A stretch of 44,513 nt of DNA from assembly GCA_026419115.1 (NCBI GenBank), contig JAOAAA010000012.1, positions 1 through 44,513 on the forward strand, written 5' to 3'. This document shows, one piece after another, positions 15,441-22,497 of this stretch; position 1 is the first letter of the stretch, and every line of letters starts with the position of its first letter. The translations under genes and the position numbers were made by a program. The notes beneath the pieces are model-generated. The model worked only from the letters and a program-made list of their open reading frames with translations, ran no database searches and was not told where the DNA came from. The DNA comes from Gemmataceae bacterium. GTDB taxonomy: Bacteria > Planctomycetota > Planctomycetia > Gemmatales > Gemmataceae.

Positions 15441-16580
15441 CTACTTCTGAATTGAGAACGCATAAACGGTGGTTTGTTCGTAAGTCTTTCCGGGTTGCAG
15501 AACGATCGAGGGGAAATTCTTTTGGTTGATTGAATCGGGGAAATGTTGTGTTTCTAGGCAGAAGCCACCATATTGTTTGTAAGTAGCGCCCCCCTTACCT
15601 TTCGTCTTTCCATCAAGGAAATTCCCCGTGTAAAGTTGAATTCCCGGTTCCGTAGTCAGCACCTCCATCACACGGCCCGATTTCGGATCGGTCACACGGG
15701 CTGCCAACCGAAGCCCCTTGCCTTCTCGGAGAACGTAGTTCAGATCGTAACCAACCGGATCGGCCTTGATCTCTTTAATCCGTTTACCAATCGTTGTGGC
15801 TGTGGTGAAATCGAAAGGGGTGTCTTTGACCGATTCGAGTTTACCGGTGGGAATTAAATTTTTATCCGTGGGGGTATACTGATCGGCAGCAATCATTAAT
15901 TGGTGATCGAGGATGTCGCCGCTATCGTGGCCGGCCAGATTAAAATAGGCATGTTGAGTTAAATTCACCGGTGTAGCTTTGTCCGTCGTGGCGGTGTATT
16001 GAATGCGCCATTCATTCTTTTCATTCAGAGAATAGGTGACTACGACATTGAGGTTTCCAGGGTAACCTTCTTCACCATCCTTGCTGGTATATTTCAATTG
16101 TAACCCGACGACCCCTTTGAGATTGATCGGATCGGCTTTCCAAACTTTCTTATCGAAACCCGAAAGGCCTCCGTGAAGGTGATTGGGTCCATTATTTTTA
16201 GCCAGTTGATATTCTTTCCCATCGAGAGTGAATTTGCCATTGGCAATGCGATTGGCGACTCGCCCGGTGATGCACCCGAAATAGGGAGAACTTTTCACAT
16301 ATCCTTCGAGGTTATCGAACCCGAGACAGACATCGCCGAGTTTGCCATCTTTGTCGGGAACTTTGAGTTCCGTGACGATTCCCCCATAAGTAATGACCTT
16401 CATGATGGCTCCACCGGCCCCCGTGAGGGTATATTGATCGATTTCGGTGCCATCAGCGAGCTTACCATAAGGGGCCTTGGTCACCCCCACCTTGGCCGCA
16501 GTGGGGCCTTTTTTGTCCTGAGCCTCGACAAGGCCGACAGAGAGTATCCCCAAAAGGGAACAGAGCAGCAGAGTACGCAT
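15441..16580 (-). CDS. galM: Exported aldose 1-epimerase (mutarotase)
   Basis: I chose the ATG at 16580 (379 residues) because it opens a clean signal peptide (MRTLLLCSLLGILSVGLVEA). The enzyme interconverts alpha and beta forms of aldoses such as galactose and glucose, here probably outside the cytoplasmic membrane. Family motifs are present: NGPNHLHGGLSGFDKKVW, TQHAYFNLAGH with the catalytic His, YDLNYVLR with the substrate-binding Asp, and GFCLETQHFPDSIN with the catalytic Glu. It stands alone, with its promoter region facing rplM. Planctomycetes often carry such exported copies. The symbol marks the family; the sugar is not known. Confidence 0.9.
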   Translation of the reverse strand: MRTLLLCSLLGILSVGLVEAQDKKGPTAAKVGVTKAPYGKLADGTEIDQYTLTGAGGAIMKVITYGGIVTELKVPDKDGKLGDVCLGFDNLEGYVKSSPYFGCITGRVANRIANGKFTLDGKEYQLAKNNGPNHLHGGLSGFDKKVWKADPINLKGVVGLQLKYTSKDGEEGYPGNLNVVVTYSLNEKNEWRIQYTATTDKATPVNLTQHAYFNLAGHDSGDILDHQLMIAADQYTPTDKNLIPTGKLESVKDTPFDFTTATTIGKRIKEIKADPVGYDLNYVLREGKGLRLAARVTDPKSGRVMEVLTTEPGIQLYTGNFLDGKTKGKGGATYKQYGGFCLETQHFPDSINQKNFPSIVLQPGKTYEQTTVYAFSIQK

Positions 16581-16720
16581 GGAGTCAATCTCGGTTGAGA
16601 GAGGAACGGGCGAATGGTCTAAGTTATACAAATCTGCAAAAGAGAAACGAGGCTTTCTGATTTTCTGGGATCGGCTTGACGGGGAGCCTCTTTTTTCTGA
16701 TAAATCCCGATAACCAACCC

Positions 16721-16749
16721 TTGCCTTGAAGTCGTGTAGTTACTAATTT
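16721..16749 (+). promoter_or_regulatory. Possible promoter of rplM-rpsI
   Basis: TTGCCT and TAATTT are separated by 17 bases, about 45 bases before the rplM ATG. GGGGAGAAGG lies just before the ATG and serves as the ribosome binding site. The hexamers match the consensus only partly. Confidence 0.35.
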
Positions 16750-16792
16750 ATTTGTTTCGCTAAGTAGTAAGCTGAATGATCGGGGAGAAGGT

Positions 16793-17242
16793 ATGCCTTC
16801 GGTTTCAACAAATACAACAATGCTTAATCCACAGACGGCAAAACCGCAATGGATTCATATTGATGCCACCGATTTAGTGGTAGGTCGGTTGGCCGTGGTC
16901 GTGGCAACTCTCCTGCGTGGGAAGCACAAACCGACTTTTACTCCCCACACCGATAGTGGCGACTTCGTGATTATCACCAATGCCGAGAAGGTCCGCTTCA
17001 CGGGTCGGAAATGGGAACAAAAAAGCTACCAAACGTATTCCCGTTATGCCGGTGGGCAAAAGATCATCCCTGCCACGGAAATGTTAGCGAAAAAGCCGGA
17101 AGAAATTTTATTCCAAGCAGTCAAACGGATGGTTCCACGAGGGCGTTTAGGTCGGGCCCAATTATCGAAACTGAAAATCTATGCCGGACCGACCCACCCC
17201 CACACCGCACAAGAACCGACCGATTTCAAACCCAAATTTTAA
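16793..17242 (+). CDS. rplM: 50S ribosomal protein L13
   Basis: The 149-residue product is a standard L13, a 23S rRNA-binding protein needed early in large subunit assembly. Recognisable parts are IDATDLVVGRLAVVVATLLRGKHKPTFTPH (about 23-52), GDFVIITNAEKVRFTGRKW, and the C-terminal RGRLGRAQLSKLKIYAG followed by HPHTAQEP. An N-terminal extension of about 15 Ser/Thr-rich residues precedes the conserved part; the ATG at 16814 or 16829 would be alternatives, but only 16793 has a strong ribosome binding site. rpsI follows after 12 bases, the usual L13-S9 pair. Confidence 0.97.
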   Translation: MPSVSTNTTMLNPQTAKPQWIHIDATDLVVGRLAVVVATLLRGKHKPTFTPHTDSGDFVIITNAEKVRFTGRKWEQKSYQTYSRYAGGQKIIPATEMLAKKPEEILFQAVKRMVPRGRLGRAQLSKLKIYAGPTHPHTAQEPTDFKPKF

Positions 17243-17254
17243 GGAATAATCCCA

Positions 17255-17725
17255 ATGTCAATTAAAAAGGTTTATCTCGGAACAGGTCGTCGGAAAACTT
17301 CGGTTGCTCGGGTTCGTATCTCCGAGGGGTCCGGAAAGATTATTGTGAACGATCGTGATTTCAAAGACTACTTCAAAGAAGAACGAGATCGCGGTCTGAT
17401 TCTGGCTCCCTTGCAGAGCATCGATATGCAAAACCGCGTGGATGTGTTCATCCGAGTGAATGGCGGCGGGATGACGGGCCAATCAGGGGCGGCTTGTCAA
17501 GGTGTCGCTCGGGCGTTGCTCAATATGTTCGGTGATGAACCCACTTCTCCCACGCCGGCTCCGGAAGCCGCCTCCACCGCAGAAGGGGAACAACCCCCCG
17601 TGGAGATGAGCATTGCTCGCAAAATTCGTGCCTCGGGGTACCTCACCCGCGATAGCCGAATGAAAGAACGAAAGAAATACGGCCGCAAAGGTGCCCGTAA
17701 ATCGTTCCAATTCTCGAAGCGTTAA
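17255..17725 (+). CDS. rpsI: 30S ribosomal protein S9, with an insert
   Basis: S9 binds the head of the small subunit, and its C-terminal tail reaches the P site. The N-terminal part (YLGTGRRKTSVARVRI, 8-22), RVNGGGMTGQSGAACQGVARALL (67-89), and the C-terminal LTRDSRMKERKKYGRKGARKSFQFSKR core are normal, including the final SKR. Between ALL and the next helix, residues 94-119 are an acidic, Pro/Ala/Glu-rich insert not found in typical S9 of about 130 residues. It is in frame, and both flanks are intact. The gene is the second of the rplM-rpsI operon and is followed by a hairpin. Confidence 0.97.
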   Translation: MSIKKVYLGTGRRKTSVARVRISEGSGKIIVNDRDFKDYFKEERDRGLILAPLQSIDMQNRVDVFIRVNGGGMTGQSGAACQGVARALLNMFGDEPTSPTPAPEAASTAEGEQPPVEMSIARKIRASGYLTRDSRMKERKKYGRKGARKSFQFSKR

Positions 17726-17756
17726 TCGGTTTATCGAGTCCACTTTCTTTTTCTGC

Positions 17757-17782
17757 ATGAGGTCGCATTGCCGCGACCTCAT
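17757..17782 (+). terminator. Hairpin after rpsI, likely terminator
   Basis: ATGAGGTCGC and GCGACCTCAT form a perfect 10-bp stem with the 6-base loop ATTGCC, 31 bases after the rpsI stop. The T tract that follows is poor (TGCGTTTGC), so termination may be partial. Confidence 0.5.
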
Positions 17783-17825
17783 TGCGTTTGCAAGGCCTTG
17801 ATCTTTCAGGAGGAACCGTTGGGGG

Positions 17826-17939
17826 AACCTTGAGCGGATTGTGTTTCCATTGCATCACTCCAAGCCCCGTTGACTTGGCCCAGATGCCCCATCGAAGACA
17901 CGGATGAACCTTGTGCGGATTGTGTCTCCATTCCATCAC
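17826..17939. repeat. Two imperfect 33-bp direct repeats, 81 bp apart
   Basis: Bases 17826-17858 and 17907-17939 match at 30 of 33 positions. Both contain GCGGATTGTGT and TCCATT. On the minus strand both can be read as METQSAQGS, in frame with each other, inside a possible 71-codon frame (17806-18021) that I do not accept as a gene. They look like members of a dispersed intergenic repeat. Confidence 0.7.
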
Positions 17940-18266
17940 GGAGTTCATCGGTTGGTCGCCCCCGACTCCGCTTCTCTGAGGATCGAGCAGACGGAATATC
18001 GAACCCTGTGAGGTCGTTCAACGGAACTCCGCTTTGATGAGTGCCAAATTTCTTCCATCTCAGGGAATAAAGTGGCGAAATTCGGAAAGAGATTCGTTTT
18101 GTTACAGAATTTTTAACCTATTGAAATGTCGATACTTAGGGATAGATTGCTGATGGGAATCGGTAACCTTTCCCAAATTGTTGCGATGGAAACGGTTGTT
18201 TTTTTCGCTATTTCAGTAGAGTCTATTCTGCTCGAATCCTGAAACGATTTGTTTCGAGGTCTTTCC
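17940..18266. other. Intergenic region before the secreted protein gene
   Basis: No gene is seen. It holds an AT-rich stretch (about 18060-18130) and a short inverted repeat, GGGAA/TTCCC, near 18154-18176. The promoter of the next gene should lie here, but no clear hexamer pair was found. Confidence 0.35.
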
Positions 18267-19994
18267 ATGAAACGTCTTCTTTGCTCCTTGGTGGTCACCT
18301 TGGGGGCGTTTGTTTCCCCTGTATGGGCAGCGCCGTTGCCAAAAGCGGGGGAGCTTCCCCCGATCGTGGCCCAAGCAAAGTCTTTCCAATCGATGACAGA
18401 CTTGCTCAAGGAGATCATGCGAAAAAGTCTGCCGGCTCCGCTTCTGAAGGAAGTCGAGAAGGAACTTTTTCCACAATTGAACAACCAAAAATTTCCTTTT
18501 CTCGATGTCAAACAACCCTTTGGCTTCTATGGGTTGTTGGACGAGAAACTCGATAAGTGTGCCGGAGTCTTCCTCATTCCGATCACCGGAGAGAGGGACT
18601 TTCTCAAATTCTTGACGGAGGAAGAGGGCCTTGGTGTCGAAAAACAAGCAGAGAAAGCCGGTTATTACAAGATCATTTTGGACCCCGAATTGAATTTCCC
18701 CGCTCCGGTGGGAATGCGATTCCATCGGGGATATGTCTACATCTGCATAGGTGATCAAACAGCGATCGACGAGAAACAATTGTTGCTTCCGTCGCAAATC
18801 ATCAACGAGAAAGAAACCGCTCCGGTGACGTTAACCATTTTTGTGGATCGGATTCCGAAAGGTCTGAAGGCGGTCCTAAAAGAACTGTACAAAGAGAATG
18901 TCGAAGTCGAAGCCAACACCATACCTGCCGATGTGAAACCTTTGGTTGTGCCTTGGATTGGGCTAGGCAAACGATATGTAAACTTACTTTGCGATGAAGT
19001 GAAGACCCTGCAGGTTCGGTTCGATCCCAGCGTGAAAGAAACAGCCCTTGAGGTGAATATCACCCCGATTGAGAAGAGCAGCCTAGCCCAAAGCTACAAA
19101 GAGCGAAAACCTTCGACGAATCAGTTTGGTTCATTGGTGAATAAGGAAAGCCTGTATTATCAGACCCTGCAATTGCCGACGTTTGCCCCCGAATTGATCG
19201 ATTTTTATCAAGCTGCCTTGGATATGGGGCAACAAGAGCTTCTCGAAGCCATCAAAATGGAGATGCTTCCTCGGGAGATGGCTTCGACGTTGGGTGAGTT
19301 AATCAAGGTCGGCAAAGCCACCGTCAAATCGGGAACAATGGATGCGATTATGGTAGTCAATGGCCCCAATAAAGCCGGTGAGTATTCGGCGGTGTTTGCC
19401 GTCACCATGAAGGATGCCGACGGGGTCGCGAAAACTTTGCCCAATATGCTCAAAGGTCTGCCAAAAGAAATCTCGGACCTAGTGAAATTGAACGCAACCA
19501 AAGTGGGCGAGGTACACGTTCACGAAATCGATTTGAGTGAGACGATCCCCGAAGAGTTCCAGAAACTCACGGGGCCGAAACCAAAAATTCACATCGCGAT
19601 TGGGAAAGATCGGGGAGTGATCACCTTCGGGGCCGACTCGATTGGCTTAATGAAGCAAGCACTAGAAGCGAAACCGGCCGAGTTGCCCGCCTCGGTCACC
19701 ATGCTCAACGGTAAAAAGTTGAATGTGTTGATTGATCAGATTGTGAAAGCCGCCGGTCAAGATGCGAATCTTGGTCCCGAGGAAATCGCGTTGTTCAAAT
19801 CGCTTGGTACTCAAGAAAACCTGAAACTCAGTGAAGTGAGCATTAAAGGAGGGGAGCAATTAACGGTGCGGGTCTCCTTTAGCAATACCTACTTGTTTGC
19901 AGGCTTTGGCAGTTTCTTTGGTATTGCCCGAGAAGGAGTCGCCCCAGCCCCAGGCGTTGTTCCTCCTCCTCCGATTATCCAAGAAAAGAAATAG
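18267..19994 (+). CDS. Secreted protein of unknown function
   Basis: The ATG at 18267 gives 575 residues and opens with a clear signal peptide (MKRLLCSLVVTLGAFVSPVWA, then APLP). No family is recognised. The protein is rich in Leu, Lys and Glu, with alternating helix and strand segments. It has no Cys cluster, no metal motif and no transmembrane helix after the signal. The C-terminus is a short Pro-rich tail (PAPGVVPPPPIIQEKK). Planctomycetes carry families of long exported proteins of this general type with repeated alpha/beta units; whether this is one is not clear. The last codons are duplicated just after the stop. Confidence 0.8.
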   Translation: MKRLLCSLVVTLGAFVSPVWAAPLPKAGELPPIVAQAKSFQSMTDLLKEIMRKSLPAPLLKEVEKELFPQLNNQKFPFLDVKQPFGFYGLLDEKLDKCAGVFLIPITGERDFLKFLTEEEGLGVEKQAEKAGYYKIILDPELNFPAPVGMRFHRGYVYICIGDQTAIDEKQLLLPSQIINEKETAPVTLTIFVDRIPKGLKAVLKELYKENVEVEANTIPADVKPLVVPWIGLGKRYVNLLCDEVKTLQVRFDPSVKETALEVNITPIEKSSLAQSYKERKPSTNQFGSLVNKESLYYQTLQLPTFAPELIDFYQAALDMGQQELLEAIKMEMLPREMASTLGELIKVGKATVKSGTMDAIMVVNGPNKAGEYSAVFAVTMKDADGVAKTLPNMLKGLPKEISDLVKLNATKVGEVHVHEIDLSETIPEEFQKLTGPKPKIHIAIGKDRGVITFGADSIGLMKQALEAKPAELPASVTMLNGKKLNVLIDQIVKAAGQDANLGPEEIALFKSLGTQENLKLSEVSIKGGEQLTVRVSFSNTYLFAGFGSFFGIAREGVAPAPGVVPPPPIIQEKK

Positions 19995-20025
19995 CCCTCC
20001 CCTCCGATTATCCAAGAAAAGAAAT
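19968..20025 (+). repeat. 25-bp direct repeat spanning a stop codon
   Basis: The 25 bases at 19968-19992, which encode the end PPIIQEK(K), recur exactly at 20001-20025, a period of 33 bases. The TAG of the secreted protein lies between the copies. This looks like a recent tandem duplication. Confidence 0.85.
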
Positions 20026-20033
20026 TGGATGCT

Positions 20034-21458
20034 TTACTTCTTCCCGTTGACCAAATCGGCAAAGGCCTTCATCAATAATGGAGCGGCATCGGGGCCGATA
20101 CTGTTTTCCTCACCATATTGATCTTTCTTTAAGCCATAGCAGTAAGGGGCTTTGGCATCCCATTGGCGTTTCGGGATGATGTAGCCAATTTCGTCGTTCC
20201 CAAGTCCAATGACCATCCGATATTTCGCCTTGAAGTGTTGATAAACATGAGGTTCAACCGGTGCCTCGGGAAAGTCGGCGCCAGGATCGACGGGGTCTTC
20301 CACTTTACCTAAGACCAGCTCGGGATAAATTTCGCCAGGGATAATGGCCACTTCGAGTTCACCGAGTTTCAAGTAGCCGATCTCGGTTTTGATGCCACAA
20401 GGCTTGCTAAGGTCTTTGCCTTCTTGAGGAGCTTTGGGAAAAGGGTTATCCTCCCAAATGTACATGGTCCGTTTGAGGACACCGGCCCGCCAACCTAATT
20501 GATACAGACGATTTTGCACGGGTAAATGAATATCGGTAGTGCGAATTTCAAAGGGAGTTAACTCGACGGGTTGCGAGGATTTCAGGGCTTTGGTCGCAGC
20601 TTGGGCCACGAGTTTTCCATATTCTTCGGTCTTTTCAAAGGTGCCATCTTTCAGGAGTTCCCCTTTTGCATTTTTCACGGGAACATCCAGCGAGGTCATC
20701 AATCCTCCGACGACCCCTGTGAAATAGGCCACGGCACAGCCATGCGTTTTTTGCAGTTCCTTTACGGTGTAGCCCACATAATCGGCGCTAAGGTGGGTAT
20801 TTTTGCTATCGAGGGTTTCGGGATGACAATTCCACTGAACGAGAATTCCTATGGGTTTATTCTCTTTGCCGAAGAATTGCAGGGCAACGAGTTCATCGGC
20901 TTTGACGTAAGGTTTGCGGTTGTCGGTCAGCAGTTCCGGTGCTTTGATGGTACCGATTTTGGCGGTTGCGGGTTGACGTACTTTATCGGCAGCTTCGATG
21001 GTTCTCGCAATTTCTTTATGCAGAAAGGTCATGTAATCGGGATCGATTCCCGAGTTAAACGGGCTTGATCCCCATAGCCCCATGGTGTCTGGCCCTTCAT
21101 GATTATGGGTGGAGGAAACGCAAATATAGTCGTATCCCTTGAGTTGTTTGCGGACCTCCATGGCAACATCGTTAAACAAACCGACCACATCCACACTCAC
21201 TAAGGCGATTTTGGTTTTCGCATCGGAAAGAACCACGGCCCGAGACATGATGGGGTCGTTGATTTTGGTGGCTTTTCGATTTTGCCCGAACCCTGCCAGA
21301 TAAACGGGACGTTTACCATCCAGTTTGGGGGAAACATCTTGTTCCGCGAAGCCGATACTCAATTCCGCTGCGTGAGTTAAGCCGCCTTCGCAGGAGAGGC
21401 CGGCAAGGCCGAGGGCAAGGGTAATGGTAAGGATAAAGGGTCGAAGGTTTCGACACAT
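20034..21458 (-). CDS. Secreted neutral/alkaline ceramidase-like protein
   Basis: I chose the ATG at 21458 (474 residues), which opens a signal peptide (LRPFILTITLALGLAGLSC). The frame extends further up but lacks a signal there. The protein matches the N-terminal domain of neutral ceramidases, common as exported proteins in planctomycetes. It has FAEQDVSPKLDGKRPVYLAGFG, then ICVSSTHNHEGPDTMG with metal-binding histidines, and VQWNCHPETLDSKNTHLSADY with two more. The reaction, hydrolysis of an amide in a ceramide or other lipid, is inferred from the family, and the real substrate may differ. The start region overlaps the methyltransferase gene by 82 bases. Confidence 0.85.
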   Translation of the reverse strand: MCRNLRPFILTITLALGLAGLSCEGGLTHAAELSIGFAEQDVSPKLDGKRPVYLAGFGQNRKATKINDPIMSRAVVLSDAKTKIALVSVDVVGLFNDVAMEVRKQLKGYDYICVSSTHNHEGPDTMGLWGSSPFNSGIDPDYMTFLHKEIARTIEAADKVRQPATAKIGTIKAPELLTDNRKPYVKADELVALQFFGKENKPIGILVQWNCHPETLDSKNTHLSADYVGYTVKELQKTHGCAVAYFTGVVGGLMTSLDVPVKNAKGELLKDGTFEKTEEYGKLVAQAATKALKSSQPVELTPFEIRTTDIHLPVQNRLYQLGWRAGVLKRTMYIWEDNPFPKAPQEGKDLSKPCGIKTEIGYLKLGELEVAIIPGEIYPELVLGKVEDPVDPGADFPEAPVEPHVYQHFKAKYRMVIGLGNDEIGYIIPKRQWDAKAPYCYGLKKDQYGEENSIGPDAAPLLMKAFADLVNGKK

Positions 21459-22384
21459 GGAACACCTTGAGGTTCGATCGTAGGGAGGGTTTGCGAAGTT
21501 GCCTGCGAACCCACAGCCAGTAAACATTCGGCCCAGCCACACCAGTTGGCCACTAAGGTCAGCGGCCGAGCCACGAGACTGTTCGCAAACAACGACTTGA
21601 CGCCCATTTTACGACCTTGGCTTCGCGCCAGCGAGTCCGATTTTTTCAGCCAATCGGCATGGCGGACCCCTTGCATTTTTTCCACCTGAAAACCGGCTTT
21701 TTCCATCATTGCTTGCAGACTGTGCGAATCGAAATGGGTTAAATGGCGGGGAATATCGGCACCGAACCAATTTTCTCGAAAGAGCTTCGCACCGAGGGAA
21801 CGACGATTGGGGACGATGATATAAATTTTCCCGTCGGCAGTTAACAGGCGTTGCGCTTCGACCAATGCTTCGAGCGGGTCAGGGAGATGCTCTAATGAAG
21901 CCCAGAACGTAATGGCGGAGAAATAACGGCTGGGGAATTGGGGGAAAGGTAACGTCCCTTGGTAGGCCGGCAGATGATGCTTATCGCGGACGATGCGGAC
22001 CGCCTCGGCCGAGAGGTCCAATCCCACGACGTGCCAACCTTGCTCCGCAGCGATGCTCAAGAATTTCCCATTGCCACAACCGACATCGAGTAATCGTCTA
22101 TTTCCAAATGGGGGCAGGCATCGTCGTTCCATCGCTCGACCGGCGATTCGATCCACCCAAGTTCGCTTCCTTTGCTGGCTCGGCTTCACACGATAAGGGG
22201 CATAGTCGTTGGGATAGTATTGCCCCAAGGTATGAACTGCAGGCCGAGGAGAGGTATAAACCAATTTACATTCCTGACATTGAAGCACACCAAAAGGAGA
22301 ATCGGGGCCGAGTTCCCAAAAGCCCCGAGCCTCTTTCGATCCACAATAAGGGCATGGAACAACTTCTGTGATAGGGGTGCGCAT
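21377..22384 (-). CDS. Class I SAM-dependent methyltransferase with N-terminal zinc ribbon
   Basis: This 335-residue protein starts with a zinc-ribbon-like CPYC...CQEC pair (residues 11-14 and 36-39). It is followed by RLLDVGCGNGKFLSIAAEQG (about 97-116), the SAM-binding motif I, then VVGLDLSAEAVRI and a motif III region with FSAITFWASLEHLPDPLEAL. Such enzymes often act on lipids, sugars or quinones near cell-surface genes. The last 27 codons overlap the ceramidase gene and are a low-complexity Leu/Pro/Ser/Ala tail (LPLPLPSALPASPAKAA). That tail is probably a by-product of the other frame, which encodes the signal peptide. Confidence 0.85.
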   Translation of the reverse strand: MRTPITEVVPCPYCGSKEARGFWELGPDSPFGVLQCQECKLVYTSPRPAVHTLGQYYPNDYAPYRVKPSQQRKRTWVDRIAGRAMERRCLPPFGNRRLLDVGCGNGKFLSIAAEQGWHVVGLDLSAEAVRIVRDKHHLPAYQGTLPFPQFPSRYFSAITFWASLEHLPDPLEALVEAQRLLTADGKIYIIVPNRRSLGAKLFRENWFGADIPRHLTHFDSHSLQAMMEKAGFQVEKMQGVRHADWLKKSDSLARSQGRKMGVKSLFANSLVARPLTLVANWCGWAECLLAVGSQATSQTLPTIEPQGVPCVETFDPLSLPLPLPSALPASPAKAA

Positions 22385-22497
22385 AACCGATTCTCCTCTA
22401 GGCCTGAAATTTCCATCGGAGAATCGTTCGAGAAAACTTGTCGAAAACTGAAAGGGAAAAACAGAACGGCCCCAAAAAATCCCGAAACGAGCCTTTT

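Noticed and set aside
17806-18021. 71-residue minus-strand protein with METQSAQGS repeats
   Set aside because: The frame is a by-product of the DNA repeat; no start signal and no protein-like remainder.
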